Of a DNA stretch of 64,000 nucleotides, positions 52,928-62,967 are shown in pieces. The notes beneath the pieces are model-generated. The model worked only from the letters and a program-made list of their open reading frames with translations. It searched no databases and was not told the origin of the DNA. Numbering within the stretch: the stretch's first letter is position 1; every line of letters starts with the position of its first letter. The stretch comes from Thermoanaerobacterium xylanolyticum LX-11 (GTDB lineage: Bacteria; Bacillota; Thermoanaerobacteria; Thermoanaerobacterales; Thermoanaerobacteraceae), in the NCBI RefSeq assembly GCF_000189775.2, contig NC_015555.1:1685001-1749000 (forward strand), given 5' to 3'. Position numbers and translations under genes: made by a program.

Positions 52928-53791
52928 ATGCAAGCAGCCATAATAAAGGATATTCAGCTTCTATCAAATCCAATTTTAGATTATTTTTTTATATGTATAA
53001 CAATGATGGGAAGCTCATTATTTTATTTTTTAGCACTGCCTTTATTTTATTGGTGCATTGATAAAAGATTTGGACTTAAATTGGGGTTAGTGCTTTTGTC
53101 ATCTATATACGTCAATACAGTAATAAAAAACGTAACAATGGTTCAAAGGCCAATTGGATACCCTGGTATCAGATCGATTTTTACACAATCCGCTGGCGGA
53201 TATTCATTTCCCAGTGGCCATGCACAAGGTACAACTACGTTTTGGGGCACAATGATGTTTAAATACAATAAGAAAATCACAAAAATTTTAGGTGTTGCTG
53301 CAATAATACTCGTCTCCCTTTCGCGGTTGTACCTTGGCGTTCACTGGCCTGTCGATATAGTTGGTGGAATTTTAATCGCTTTGTTAGTGATAATAGTCGC
53401 GGAACTTGTAGACAGCATAATAATCGAAGGTAAGTATGATATAAAGCTTATATATAAGATAATTCTTTCGCTAATTGTGCCTCTAGGATTGATAATTTTG
53501 TTTCCATACAATGAAAACTTCGAATACATGGCATTGGCATCTGGTACAATGATAGGATATTTTATTGACCAACATTACTTTAAATTTACCGTAAATAACA
53601 CGGTTAAAGGTCAAATAGCAAAGTTGATAATTGGTATATCAATTTTTGCTGTAATATTAAGCACTTTGAAATATTTGCTGCCTTATACAGAAATTTTCAA
53701 TGCATTTAGATATTTCATTGGCGGATTATGGATTTCAATTGGAGCACCACTTCTATTCAATAAACTCAAGCTTAACAAAAAAACCTTATAA
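52928..53791 (+). CDS. PAP2-family membrane phosphatase
   Basis: A 287-residue protein with about eight membrane segments. The three PAP2 motifs are intact: KNVTMVQRPIGYPG, SFPSGHAQG and SRLYLGVHWPVDIVGG. It probably hydrolyses a lipid phosphate such as undecaprenyl pyrophosphate or phosphatidate; extended C-terminal membrane segments are typical of clostridial members. GAGGTG precedes the ATG. Confidence 0.88.
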   Translation: MQAAIIKDIQLLSNPILDYFFICITMMGSSLFYFLALPLFYWCIDKRFGLKLGLVLLSSIYVNTVIKNVTMVQRPIGYPGIRSIFTQSAGGYSFPSGHAQGTTTFWGTMMFKYNKKITKILGVAAIILVSLSRLYLGVHWPVDIVGGILIALLVIIVAELVDSIIIEGKYDIKLIYKIILSLIVPLGLIILFPYNENFEYMALASGTMIGYFIDQHYFKFTVNNTVKGQIAKLIIGISIFAVILSTLKYLLPYTEIFNAFRYFIGGLWISIGAPLLFNKLKLNKKTL

Positions 53792-53820
53792 TACTTGGAT
53801 TGCCAAGTATTATATTTTTT
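53788..53820. terminator. Terminator between the PAP2 gene and the flavoprotein gene
   Basis: ATAATACTTGG and CCAAGTATTAT pair around ATTG, followed by six T residues. Convergent genes meet here. Confidence 0.88.
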
Positions 53821-55000
53821 CTAATATTTCCTTGGCATCATTAGATGAATCTAAAAGCTCTTTTAAATCAAGCCCAGAATCTATGACTTTCTTTATTTTT
53901 GTAGAATAGCTTATATCACCTATGAGAATTGTTCCTATCAATTTATTTTCTTTAACAAACAATTTATAATAAGTATTTCCATCTTTATATCTGTAGGATA
54001 TAGCAGCTTCATCGAAAATATTTCCCGATGAAAAAACATCCACACCAGTTATCTTCAATGTGCTTGACGGAAGGACTTCTTTGTATACCGTATTAACACC
54101 AACAGCATTTAAACCTGCCGTCCTCCCTTGAGCCAAAGCGACGGTCCAAAGCCCATATATTTTGCCGTTGTGCTCAGCAACATCACCTGCTGCATATACA
54201 TCGTCAATATTTGTCTTCATAAAATCATCAACTACAATTCCTTTATTGACTTTTATGCCTGAATCTTTAATCGCATCCAAATTTGGTCTTACGCCTGCTG
54301 AAAATATCACAAAATCAGCATCTATTTTAATTCCATTTTTAAGCATAACACCGTCTGCTGTATCACCAATTATCCCCTCTACTTCTGCACCTAATACAAG
54401 ATTTATACCGCTATCTTTAATGATCTTTTCAATAATCCTTGATCCTTCCTCGTCAGACTGTTTAGGCAGCAACCTTGGAAAAAATTCTACAACTGTCATG
54501 TCGTAACCACTTTGTCTTAATGACCAGGCCGCTTCGAGTCCTAACAATCCACCGCCCACTACTACACCTCGTTTTTTGCCATTTATATGCTCGTTTAATT
54601 TTTCCACATCGTCAAGGCTTCTCACAGTGTAAACACCTTTTTTATCGTTTCCTTTAACTTGTGGAACAAAACTATGACTTCCAGATGCGATTATGAGAAC
54701 ATCATATGTTAAAATGCTGCCGTCATCCAACTTCACAATTTTTTTATCTGTATCTACTGAAAGCACATTTCTCTTAAGCAAAACGTCTATATTGTTATCT
54801 TTATACCATTGATCAGGCTTTACATATAATTTTTCCAAATCAAATTGCTGCCCAAGTAAATGTGACAATTTCACCCTGTAATATGTGTTGTATTTCTCCC
54901 TCGAAATCATCGTAATTTTTGATTCACCATCGTTCTTTCTGATATTTTCAGCAGCTTGAAGTGCAGCAATCCCGTTTCCTATTATTATGAAATTCATCAT
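53810..55000 (-). CDS. NADH:rubredoxin-oxidoreductase-like FAD flavoprotein
   Basis: About 396 residues from ATG 55000 (AAAGGA upstream); an upstream extension lacks support. FAD motif IIIGNGIAALQAAENIR at the start, NAD motif GVVVGGGLLGLEAAWSL near 150, and VYAAGDVAEHNGK near 275. It resembles NROR and the NAD(P)H-binding part of nitrite reductases. It lies 76 bases after the flavodiiron gene, so the two probably form an electron chain NADH to rubredoxin to FprA for reducing oxygen or NO. No rubredoxin gene is in the window. Confidence 0.85.
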   Translation of the reverse strand: MMNFIIIGNGIAALQAAENIRKNDGESKITMISREKYNTYYRVKLSHLLGQQFDLEKLYVKPDQWYKDNNIDVLLKRNVLSVDTDKKIVKLDDGSILTYDVLIIASGSHSFVPQVKGNDKKGVYTVRSLDDVEKLNEHINGKKRGVVVGGGLLGLEAAWSLRQSGYDMTVVEFFPRLLPKQSDEEGSRIIEKIIKDSGINLVLGAEVEGIIGDTADGVMLKNGIKIDADFVIFSAGVRPNLDAIKDSGIKVNKGIVVDDFMKTNIDDVYAAGDVAEHNGKIYGLWTVALAQGRTAGLNAVGVNTVYKEVLPSSTLKITGVDVFSSGNIFDEAAISYRYKDGNTYYKLFVKENKLIGTILIGDISYSTKIKKVIDSGLDLKELLDSSNDAKEILEKI

Positions 55001-55075
55001 TATCAGTCCTTTCCAAATTTTATATGTGAAAATTTTAATTTGTGTTATATGCAGCACGCATATAAAACTCTTATG

Positions 55076-56263
55076 TTATACAAGCGATGAAGCAAATATT
55101 CTTCCAAAATCTCTGCATCTTTCAATATCGTCATCACTTGGAATAAAATTAACTTTAAGACCCGGCTCAACTAAATTAAGTTTAAGACCTTTTAGCCTTT
55201 CTTCCATCAATGGTATTGCCTCGCCACTCCATCCATAAGATCCGAAAACTGCAGCAGGCTTATTCTTATTCTTTATTGGATTTATTCTATCTATAACATT
55301 CCATATAGGTTCAACAGCATCACCGGTAATTGTAGGGGAACCAAACAAAAGTCCATCTGCTTTTTCAATCTTATCTCTAACATCATCTAAATCAACAGCT
55401 TTTGCGTTGTATATTTCAACATCTATAACTCCAGAATCTTTTATGCCATTGCCAATCTCCTCAGCCATTTTTCTCGTGTTTCCGTATGCAGAAACATAGT
55501 ATATGAGCACTTTCTTTTTTTGAGCTACATCTTCTTTGCTCCACTTCTCATAATCCTGCAAATACTTATCGATATTTTCCCTCAGCACAGGTCCATGTCC
55601 TACTGCTATTACATCAAGAGGAATATCCTTAATTTTTTCCAATGCCTCCAAAACCTTTGGCTTAAATGGGCTTATGATGGAATCAAAGTAAAGCTTGTAA
55701 GCTTCTTTAAAATCATCTTCAAGATCGTTAAAAAGATGTTTAGGTGTATAATGGCAGCCAAAAGCATCGCATGTAAATAAAATTCTTTCTTCCTCTAAAT
55801 AAGTGAACATCGTATCTGGCCAATGAAGAAACGGTGCCATGATGAATTTTAATGTCTTACCGCCTAAATCAATAGAGTCACCATCATTTACTATTCTAAA
55901 CTTAAAATCGCGGTTTATCTGTCCTTTCAAAAAAGTTATAGCCGTCCTGCTGCCAATGACTTCTGCGTTTACCGCCTCTTTGAGAAGTTTCGGCAATGCA
56001 CCAGAATGATCAGGTTCTGTATGGTCTACAATAATATAATCAATGTCTTTTAAATTTACAAAGCTTTTTATCTTATCGACGTACTCATCGTAAAATGGCT
56101 CTTTTACCGTTTCAATCAATGCAATTTTTTCTTTTCCTTTTACAAGATATGAATTGTAAGATGTTCCCCATGGTGTTCTCCATACTATATCAAAATACTC
56201 AAGATCAGGATCCAAAACTCCCACCCAGTAAACATCATTTTTTATTTTAACGACTTTATCCAT
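55076..56263 (-). CDS. fprA: Flavodiiron protein (A-type), oxygen/NO reductase
   Basis: A 395-residue protein with an N-terminal metallo-beta-lactamase domain (~1-245) and a C-terminal flavodoxin domain (~250-395). Diiron ligands: VDHTEPDHSG (HxExD), FLHWPDTMF, TCDAFGCHYT and VGHGPVLR. Flavodoxin loop VLIYYVSAYGNTRKMAEE. No rubredoxin domain is fused. It reduces oxygen to water (or NO to nitrous oxide), protecting the anaerobe. The promoter region carries a candidate PerR box. Confidence 0.93.
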   Translation of the reverse strand: MDKVVKIKNDVYWVGVLDPDLEYFDIVWRTPWGTSYNSYLVKGKEKIALIETVKEPFYDEYVDKIKSFVNLKDIDYIIVDHTEPDHSGALPKLLKEAVNAEVIGSRTAITFLKGQINRDFKFRIVNDGDSIDLGGKTLKFIMAPFLHWPDTMFTYLEEERILFTCDAFGCHYTPKHLFNDLEDDFKEAYKLYFDSIISPFKPKVLEALEKIKDIPLDVIAVGHGPVLRENIDKYLQDYEKWSKEDVAQKKKVLIYYVSAYGNTRKMAEEIGNGIKDSGVIDVEIYNAKAVDLDDVRDKIEKADGLLFGSPTITGDAVEPIWNVIDRINPIKNKNKPAAVFGSYGWSGEAIPLMEERLKGLKLNLVEPGLKVNFIPSDDDIERCRDFGRIFASSLV

Positions 56264-56279
56264 AATATCACCCCATAAA

Positions 56280-56294
56280 TAATAATTATTATTA
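56280..56294. promoter_or_regulatory. Candidate PerR box upstream of fprA
   Basis: The 15-mer TAATAATTATTATTA matches the 7-1-7 PerR pattern at about 12 of 14 positions, lying 17 bases before the ATG and just after the inferred start site. The region is very AT-rich, so chance is possible. Confidence 0.35.
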
Positions 56295-56319
56295 ATTAAT
56301 ATTTCATTTCCTTAATTTA

Positions 56320-56347
56320 ATTATACCACTTGCTGCCAATATTGCAA
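56320..56347 (-). promoter_or_regulatory. Promoter of fprA
   Basis: TTGCAA, 16-base spacer, TATAAT (56325-56320) on the minus strand. Confidence 0.55.
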
Positions 56348-56401
56348 TAGTTAAAAAAATAATTTTTCAAAATTTAATTTGCAATGTACTGCCAAAAAAT
56401 A

Positions 56402-56421
56402 AAAACCTCAAAAGAGGTTTT
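56402..56421. terminator. Terminator of the YkuK-family gene
   Basis: AAAACCTC and GAGGTTTT pair around AAAA, with T residues following on both strands. Confidence 0.85.
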
Positions 56422-56434
56422 CATTGAACATGAT

Positions 56435-56911
56435 TTACATCGACTTTGTATGTTTATCAGCTACTTTGCTTGCTCCGTATGAATCAGGTTTTACCTGTGC
56501 ATCAAAGCCACAGCCAGTAACCATTCCCACTACTTCTTTTATAATATCTTTCGTCATGCCATTCTCGCCAACATCAAGATGTATCTCTATATTAAAATCC
56601 TTCTTGCCCATTTTTTCAAATTTTGATGACAATATATTTGCAAGCTCTATGCTGTAATTAGCTTCCATAAAAATCCTTTGCCTTAGAGATGGAATTTTTT
56701 TATGTTGAAACTTCCTGTAATAATACCTTGCACCTTTACCTTCGCGATATATAATCACTGCCGAAACAAAGCATATGACTTTACCAGGCTGTGAATCAGT
56801 ACCTATCATAAGCTTGTACTTGGAATTCTTATCATCTTTTATAAACTCCACAATATCATTAAACATCTTATCAATATCCAAAACGCCTTTTGTCGGATTT
56901 ACAAAATTCAA
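56435..56911 (-). CDS. YkuK family (DUF458) RNase H-like protein
   Basis: A 158-residue protein starting at TTG 56911 (AAGGAGA upstream). KYKLMIGTDSQPGKVICFVSAV has the Asp of an RNase H-like fold, and NIEIHLDVGENGMTKDIIKEVVGMVTGCGF matches the DUF458/YkuK family. Function unknown; ends with a terminator. The YkuS-like protein is elsewhere in the window. Confidence 0.88.
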   Translation of the reverse strand: MNFVNPTKGVLDIDKMFNDIVEFIKDDKNSKYKLMIGTDSQPGKVICFVSAVIIYREGKGARYYYRKFQHKKIPSLRQRIFMEANYSIELANILSSKFEKMGKKDFNIEIHLDVGENGMTKDIIKEVVGMVTGCGFDAQVKPDSYGASKVADKHTKSM

Positions 56912-56993
56912 GGCTATCCATCTCCTTTGATCCTCATAAGAATCCTTTTTATATATTATACACTATTTTTGTTTCTTCTGTGTTAAATTTTCA

Positions 56994-57803
56994 TTAAACA
57001 ATTAATTTTGTGACAAAGAGAATCAAATGAGATGCCGGTACAAAGACTATTTGCGCCAATAGCGTACCTATTATTTTTCCGAATACTAATAATATCACCA
57101 TTGTGTTTACATCTTGCTGTGTTCTTTTCCCAGCCAGTGCTTGATCCGTAATAAGTGCTGCAACAGGATCGACAATGACTGTCAAAAGAATTGTGGCAAA
57201 GCCATTGACTATTCCCGAAAGCAAACTTGCTGTAGTTCTAAATTCAGGTAACAATGCACCTGCATACAAAGACGATATAATGCCTGTTGTGTATATAGAA
57301 GTGATTATCACATTGTAAACCAGAAAGCTCTTAGGTATTTTCGTCTCTTTGATGCCTTTTAACATGCTAAACTTAGGTAAAACTATCTTAGTCCTTATTT
57401 TCTTTATGCTGCTCCACTTTAAAGACATGAGTACAAGTTTCGGCACAGATCCAGCTTTCTCCATGCCATTTATGGCAGACGAAAACACTGAAACAAACGT
57501 AGGCATTAACGGCGCACCTATGACAGCGCCTAATGTAGCCGACAACAATACAAATCTCATATCGATGCTTAGCGCTGAAACCATTTTGTACTTTATGGAT
57601 ATATCAACAAGACTTCCTAAAAAGGGCCCTTGAATCATGTTTGATAATCTGGAAATTACAGCCATTATATTAAACAATGATAATGAAACTGCCAGCTTCC
57701 TGGTCCTTACGCCGGATGGCCTTATAGAATACGATAATGTATCGATCAAATTTATTATCATTGTGAAAAAGCAAACGATTAATAGCCTCTTTACATCTAC
57801 CAT
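56994..57803 (-). CDS. amj: Lipid II flippase Amj (DUF2837)
   Basis: About 269 residues and six or more hydrophobic segments, from ATG 57803 (AGGAT 8 bases upstream); GTG 57809 is an alternative. TMIINLIDTLSYSIRPSGVRT near the start and RLSNMIQGPFLGSLVD match Amj, the MurJ-unrelated flippase that moves lipid II across the membrane in Bacillus. Whether a MurJ gene is also present cannot be judged here. Confidence 0.85.
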   Translation of the reverse strand: MVDVKRLLIVCFFTMIINLIDTLSYSIRPSGVRTRKLAVSLSLFNIMAVISRLSNMIQGPFLGSLVDISIKYKMVSALSIDMRFVLLSATLGAVIGAPLMPTFVSVFSSAINGMEKAGSVPKLVLMSLKWSSIKKIRTKIVLPKFSMLKGIKETKIPKSFLVYNVIITSIYTTGIISSLYAGALLPEFRTTASLLSGIVNGFATILLTVIVDPVAALITDQALAGKRTQQDVNTMVILLVFGKIIGTLLAQIVFVPASHLILFVTKLIV

Positions 57804-57920
57804 CTGCACACATCCTAAGCTAAAATATACAAGTTAAATTATAGACATATTTAACAAAAAAAGCAATACATGACGATGAACCGCAAAATCATATTTCATT
57901 TCGTTTTTATGCAAAAACTG

Positions 57921-57929
57921 TGTTATAAT
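57921..57929 (+). promoter_or_regulatory. Extended -10 promoter of the MFS-ndk pair
   Basis: TGTTATAAT (TGnTATAAT) lies ~50 bases before the MFS ATG; the -35 is weak. Confidence 0.45.
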
Positions 57930-57978
57930 TTTTTATGTCAAAACCACTATAGAAACTACAGGAAAGGAAAAGGCGCAA

Positions 57979-59388
57979 ATGGAAAATCTTCGCACTAATA
58001 AATGGATAATCTTATCTGCTGTACTAATAGGAACAGTCATGGGGCCTATAGACGGCAGTGTAACAAATATTGCAATGCCACAACTAGCAAAAATTTTCCA
58101 CACAGATATTACTACTACTAGCTGGATTTCGATGACATACTTATTAATGCTTTCAAGTTTAATGTTGACATTTGGCAGGCTTGGAGATATGGTAGGCTAT
58201 AAAAAACTATATCAGTATGGTCTTATAACTTTTTCCGTCACTTCCGCCATATTAAGTATGTCAAACAATATCTACATGCTTATTATTGTAAGGGCCTTTC
58301 AAGCTATAGGTGCTGGTATGCTTATGTCAATGGCTCCGGCTATAATAACTGCTACATTCCCTCCAAGCGAAAGAGGGAAAGCATTAGGCTTTAATGCAAT
58401 GGCCGTATCTATAGGGCTTTCGATAGGACCTACATTAGGTGGTTTCTTGCTTACATACTTAGGCTGGAGATCGATATTCTATATAAACATACCAATAGGC
58501 ATAATTGGTTTTATATGGGCTCAAATAGTAGTTCCAGATAATAAAGGAATTCCAGAGAAATTTGACCCATTTGGGGCATTATCAGCATTTATCTTTCTCA
58601 CTGCACTTCTCCTATTTATATCTGAAGGAGGTACTTGGGGCTGGACGTCTATCTTAAGCATCGTATCTCTATTGACATCTATAACATTTTTTATAGCATT
58701 TGTAATAATAGAATACAAAGTAGAGTTTCCAATGCTCGACTTAAGCTTATTTAAAATAAGATTATTTACCTTTGGAAATCTCAGCACCTTAATAAATTTT
58801 ATGGCGCAAAACACCATGACGTTTTTGACTCCTTTTCTTTTACAAAAAATTGGGTATTCTACAGATATATCTGGCATAATCATGACATCTTTCCCGTTGA
58901 TAATGCTTGTTGTTGCACCATTAAGTGGCATTTTATCTGACAGATATGGAGCACAAATTTTATCTACTATTGGCGCTTTGATTACAGCCGTTGCACTTTT
59001 CTCTATGTCTACACTGACATTACATTCATCGATGGCATCAATAATGTTAAGATTAGGTCTTTTCGGCATTGGCAACGGAATTTTCCAAACGCCTAACAAC
59101 AGCTCTATAATGGGCAGTGTATCAAGAAATAGACTCGGCATCGCATCTGCCTTCTTAGCCACAATGAGAAATGCAGGAATGGTTCTCGGTATAGCCATGG
59201 GAAGTGCAATATTTACCAACAGGCAGATGTTTTATGAATCGCTTAAAATAAACAGTAGCAGTGCGTTTTTACTTGGATTGAGGGATGCATATATAGTAGC
59301 AGGGATATTTTCCATAATCTGTGCATTAACATCACTCGTTAGGGATAAAATTAATAAAAAGAATAATTTAGAAAAGGATGGAATGTAA
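57979..59388 (+). CDS. MFS drug exporter, DHA2 family (14 TM)
   Basis: A 469-residue protein with ~14 hydrophobic segments. Motif A LGRLGDMVGYKKLY-like (FGRLGDMVGYKK), motif DGSVTNIAMPQL in helix 1 (motif D1), and motif C GPTLGGFLLTYLGWRSIFYINIPIG identify EmrB/QacA exporters. Substrate unknown. Stop is directly followed by ndk. Confidence 0.9.
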   Translation: MENLRTNKWIILSAVLIGTVMGPIDGSVTNIAMPQLAKIFHTDITTTSWISMTYLLMLSSLMLTFGRLGDMVGYKKLYQYGLITFSVTSAILSMSNNIYMLIIVRAFQAIGAGMLMSMAPAIITATFPPSERGKALGFNAMAVSIGLSIGPTLGGFLLTYLGWRSIFYINIPIGIIGFIWAQIVVPDNKGIPEKFDPFGALSAFIFLTALLLFISEGGTWGWTSILSIVSLLTSITFFIAFVIIEYKVEFPMLDLSLFKIRLFTFGNLSTLINFMAQNTMTFLTPFLLQKIGYSTDISGIIMTSFPLIMLVVAPLSGILSDRYGAQILSTIGALITAVALFSMSTLTLHSSMASIMLRLGLFGIGNGIFQTPNNSSIMGSVSRNRLGIASAFLATMRNAGMVLGIAMGSAIFTNRQMFYESLKINSSSAFLLGLRDAYIVAGIFSIICALTSLVRDKINKKNNLEKDGM

Positions 59389-59805
59389 ATGGAATGGACA
59401 TTTGCTATGGTAAAGCCAGACGGTGTAAAGCGTGGACTTATAGGTGAGATATTAAAGAGGTACGAAAGCAAAGGACTTAATCTTGTAGCTGCAAAAGTTA
59501 TATGGCCTTCTTTGGAACTCCTTCAAAAGCACTATGAGGAGCACAAAGACAAACCATTTTACAATGATTTAATTCGATATATGATGTCTGGCCCTGTCTT
59601 CGCCATGGTTTTAGAAGGCGATAATGCTGTTAGAATAGTAAGACTCTTAAACGGTCCTACAAAAATTGAAGATGCTCAACCAGGTACAATACGTGGAGAT
59701 TTTTGCACAAATACGACATTCAATATAGTGCATGGCTCTGACAGCTTAGAAAGTGCAAAAAGAGAAATACTTTTATGGTTTCCAGAATACGCGAATAAAA
59801 TTTAG
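59389..59805 (+). CDS. ndk: Nucleoside diphosphate kinase
   Basis: A 138-residue enzyme. [19 protein letters not shown] at the N-terminus and the catalytic His in [12 protein letters not shown] are classical. It transfers phosphate between nucleoside di- and triphosphates. The ATG lies immediately after the MFS stop, with its ribosome site (AAAGGATGG) in the MFS gene, so the genes are coupled. Confidence 0.95.
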   Translation: MEWTFAMVKPDGVKRGLIGEILKRYESKGLNLVAAKVIWPSLELLQKHYEEHKDKPFYNDLIRYMMSGPVFAMVLEGDNAVRIVRLLNGPTKIEDAQPGTIRGDFCTNTTFNIVHGSDSLESAKREILLWFPEYANKI

Positions 59806-59821
59806 GACAAGTAAATAAACT

Positions 59822-59847
59822 CTAATAGAAGAAAAATTCTATTGGAG
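59822..59847 (+). other. Hairpin just before a ribosome site
   Basis: AATAGAA and TTCTATT pair around GAAAAA, and the GGAGGAG ribosome site of the next gene begins right after. It could separate ndk from the next gene or modulate translation. Confidence 0.45.
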
Positions 59848-59858
59848 GAGAATATTCA

Positions 59859-60191
59859 ATGATCAAAGTATACAGCAAAACCAACAAGTATGGAATTATA
59901 TATGGAAAGATAGACGACTACAATTGGTATGCTTTAGTGCAAGCTGATGTCGTCGATTACGGAATAAATCCGAAGACATTGTCAAAAGGTGCTGGAAGAG
60001 TTTCAAGGCTTTTTATATACAAAGACATTGAAAGAGATGTGTTAAATCAAAGTACAATATCAGAATCCATCATTGCAGACTACAGACATAAATGGAATTT
60101 TATAAATGATGATAAGAAAGACATGGTAAAAAAACTTGTAAATTATTTAGAACTTAGATATTCTTTGAAAGTTTTAAAAGAAGCGAAGTAA
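59859..60191 (+). CDS. Small protein of unknown function
   Basis: A 110-residue protein (YSKTNKYGIIYGKIDDYNWYAL ... GAGRVSRLFIYKDIERDVLN). GGAGGAG lies before the ATG. No signal, membrane segment or known motif. It is rich in Lys and Tyr and ends on a bidirectional terminator. It lies ~50 bases after ndk, so it may share its transcript. Confidence 0.55.
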   Translation: MIKVYSKTNKYGIIYGKIDDYNWYALVQADVVDYGINPKTLSKGAGRVSRLFIYKDIERDVLNQSTISESIIADYRHKWNFINDDKKDMVKKLVNYLELRYSLKVLKEAK

Positions 60192-60212
60192 ATTTTACTT
60201 CGCCTCTTTTTT
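60183..60212. terminator. Bidirectional terminator before the P-type ATPase gene end
   Basis: GCGAAGTAAA and TTTACTTCGC pair; T-runs follow on the plus strand (CTCTTTTTTT) and A-rich DNA on the other side. Confidence 0.85.
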
Positions 60213-62894
60213 TGGCAACACAAAGGCAGTATACAGATTGTTAAAAACAAATTCTATAGATGAAAAAAATACTACTACCAACCAGTCAAACCAAGTCAAT
60301 GGTATAGTCCTAAAAACAGCACTTAAAAATGGTATGTATATAGTTGAGAGAAAAAGCAAAAATGATGCAATAACTGCAACTACAAGATATTTATTTGTAA
60401 ATAAGCCTAATTCGAATATCAAATGTCTTTCAGACCTGCATTCAAATGAATGTATAAGCTCCACCATGACTAAAGTCGAAAACGCAATCGTTCTTGCCCT
60501 GTCCAATGTGCCATAAGTCAAAGCAAATATGTACGATGACAGCGTGCAAACAGCCATTAAAGTTCCAACGATGCCTATTCTTATTCCAAGACCGTTTGCA
60601 AAAATGCTTTCATCTGCCTTTCTCGGCTTTAAATTCATTATGTCTTTATCAGCAGGATCAAGCCCCAATGCTAATGCAGGTAACCCATCCGTCACAAGAT
60701 TTACCATCAAGATTTGTATAGGAACAAGCGGAAGCTCTAAAGATGACAAAGCAGCTAAAAACATCGTTATTACTTCTCCAATGTTGCATGACAATAAATA
60801 CCTTATAAATTTTCTTATGTTGTCGTATATAATCCTTCCTTCTTCAATTGCCGCTACAATGGTAGCAAAATTGTCATCAGTCAAAATCATAGAAGATGCC
60901 TCTTTCGCTACATCTGTCCCGCTTTTCCCCATAGAAATACCAATATCAGCCTCTTTAATGGCAGGTGCATCATTTACACCATCTCCAGTCATTGCAACAA
61001 CATATCCCCTGCTTTTTAAAGCTCTTACAATCCTCAGTTTATGTTTTGGAGAAACTCTCGCGTAAACCGTCGTATTCTCTACTGCTTCATTAAGTTTTTT
61101 ATCATCTAATCTATCTATCTCGTCTCCCGTCATTATATTATCAGTTTTTGAGCGTATATTCAATTCATCTGCAATAGCTGTAGCAGTTAACTTATGGTCT
61201 CCTGTTATCATTATAGGTTTAATACCTGCCAATTTACATTTTAATACAGCATCGTATACTTCTCTTCTGGGTGGATCTATCATTCCTTCTAATCCAACAA
61301 AGACTAAATCCCTTTCAACTATTGAAGGATCGCTGTATCTAACTCCTTTAGGAAGCCTCCTATATGCAAATGCTAATACCCTAAGAGCATCCTTACTGAA
61401 CTTCTCGTTTGCATCAAGTATCTTTCTCTTTTCAATTTGGCTTAAAGAAACTTCCCTACCATCTTTCAAAATCTTATTGCAAAGCTCTACTATAACATCA
61501 GGTGCTCCTTTCGTAAATGCGTAAATCATACCATTTTCTTCAATTATTACGCTCATCCTTTTTCTGTCTGAATCAAATGGAATTTCTTCGATTCGTTTCA
61601 TCTTTTTTTCTACGTATTCTTTAGATACACCTCCTAAAATTGATGCATACATAATGGCAGCTTCTGTAGGATCTCCAACGTATTTTACATCTTCTACAAC
61701 TTCATTTCTTACTTTGGCCTTTTCTATTTTTACGTCCGCATTATTGCACATACATCCTATTTCTAATAGCCTTTTTAATGCAGGATCATAAATTGGCTCT
61801 ACCTTCCTACTATTTATTGTAAATTTAACGTTGTTTGACTTTCCCTCAATTTCTACAACATTATCATTCACAAAAAACTTTTTAACTGTCATTTTGTTTT
61901 CCGTCAAAGTGCCTGTTTTATCAGTACAGATGACATTTGTACATCCAAGCGTCTCTACAGCCGGAAGTTTCCTGACAATCGCATTTCGCTTTAACATCCT
62001 TTGTACTCCTATAGCAAGCGATACGGTGACAACTGCAGGAAGACCTTCAGGTATAGCAGCTACAGCAAGGCTAACTCCAGACAAAAACATGTAATAAATA
62101 GACTCGCCTCTAATGATTCCCATAACTACCACAAGAGCGCAAATTAATAAAGAACCTGTTACAAGGACCTTACCTAATTTATCGAGCCTTCTTTGAAGTG
62201 GTGTCATGCTATCGTCAATATTTTTAATCATCCCTGCAATTTTGCCCATTTCAGTCCTCATACCTACATCAACAACTAAAGCTTTGCAGCGTCCGCTCGT
62301 GACTACAGTACCCATGTATATAAAGCTATTTTTTTGCGCCACCCTCCTATTTCCTATTTCGACAGGTTCTTTTGTTACAGGTATAGACTCACCTGTTAAA
62401 ATAGATTCATCAATCCTTAAGTTAGAAGATTCAAATACAATAGCATCTGCTGGTACTTTGTCGCCTGCTTCAAGCAATATTACATCATCAACTGTTATTT
62501 CTTCTGAAGGTATTTCTTTTACAACACCATCCCTTAAAACCTTTGAAGATGGCGCAGAAAGTTTTTTCAGAGCATCCAGTGACTGTTCGGTCCTGTATTC
62601 TTGCACAAAACCAAGAATTGCGTTAAGGATTATAATAACCGTGATCGTCACAGCATCGGCTATTTCTCCCATTAGAGCAGAAATCAACGTTGCAACCAAC
62701 AAAACCATCACAATGAAATCTTTAAATTGATCTAAAAAAATATCGAAAGCAGTCAATTTTCTACCTTCATCAAGAACATTATGACCGTATTTCAATAATC
62801 TCTTGCGTGCTTCTTGTTCGCTTAACCCATTTTTGACAGATTCATCGTTAAAGAAGTAAATTGTACTATTTTCTGGTTTTTTTGTTTGAAACAT
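60195..62894 (-). CDS. Cation-transporting P-type ATPase, Ca2+ (P2A) type
   Basis: About 899 residues from ATG 62894 (GGGGGAT upstream); the longer frame runs through a terminator. TGES near 167, the phosphorylation site [13 protein letters not shown] (Asp ~325), [10 protein letters not shown], and ion-site segments [10 protein letters not shown] and [16 protein letters not shown], which match SERCA-type Ca2+ pumps. Ten membrane helices. It should export Ca2+ from the cytoplasm; Mg2+ or Mn2+ is not excluded. Confidence 0.93.
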   Translation of the reverse strand: MFQTKKPENSTIYFFNDESVKNGLSEQEARKRLLKYGHNVLDEGRKLTAFDIFLDQFKDFIVMVLLVATLISALMGEIADAVTITVIIILNAILGFVQEYRTEQSLDALKKLSAPSSKVLRDGVVKEIPSEEITVDDVILLEAGDKVPADAIVFESSNLRIDESILTGESIPVTKEPVEIGNRRVAQKNSFIYMGTVVTSGRCKALVVDVGMRTEMGKIAGMIKNIDDSMTPLQRRLDKLGKVLVTGSLLICALVVVMGIIRGESIYYMFLSGVSLAVAAIPEGLPAVVTVSLAIGVQRMLKRNAIVRKLPAVETLGCTNVICTDKTGTLTENKMTVKKFFVNDNVVEIEGKSNNVKFTINSRKVEPIYDPALKRLLEIGCMCNNADVKIEKAKVRNEVVEDVKYVGDPTEAAIMYASILGGVSKEYVEKKMKRIEEIPFDSDRKRMSVIIEENGMIYAFTKGAPDVIVELCNKILKDGREVSLSQIEKRKILDANEKFSKDALRVLAFAYRRLPKGVRYSDPSIVERDLVFVGLEGMIDPPRREVYDAVLKCKLAGIKPIMITGDHKLTATAIADELNIRSKTDNIMTGDEIDRLDDKKLNEAVENTTVYARVSPKHKLRIVRALKSRGYVVAMTGDGVNDAPAIKEADIGISMGKSGTDVAKEASSMILTDDNFATIVAAIEEGRIIYDNIRKFIRYLLSCNIGEVITMFLAALSSLELPLVPIQILMVNLVTDGLPALALGLDPADKDIMNLKPRKADESIFANGLGIRIGIVGTLMAVCTLSSYIFALTYGTLDRARTIAFSTLVMVELIHSFECRSERHLIFELGLFTNKYLVVAVIASFLLFLSTIYIPFLSAVFRTIPLTWFDWLVVVFFSSIEFVFNNLYTAFVLPKKEAK

Positions 62895-62926
62895 TTGTAT
62901 CCCCCTTTGTACATTTCTCCTCATAT

Positions 62927-62967
62927 AAAAATATGAGGTCACATGTAAAAACATGACCTCATATTTT
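62927..62967 (-). terminator. Terminator of the DUF2225 gene
   Basis: AAAATATGAGGTCA and TGACCTCATATTTT pair around a 12-base loop, overlapping the DUF2225 stop, with T residues on the minus strand. Confidence 0.85.

Noticed and set aside
58521..59219. Minus-strand reading frame of 232 codons opposite the MFS exporter
   Set aside because: Antisense shadow of a clear transporter gene, with no ribosome site.
60529..61065. Plus-strand reading frame of 178 codons opposite the P-type ATPase
   Set aside because: It is antisense to strongly conserved motifs, has no ribosome site and looks like no protein family.
62895..62954. Longer N-terminus for the P-type ATPase
   Set aside because: It runs through the terminator hairpin of the upstream gene, and the GGGGGAT site favours the ATG at 62894.
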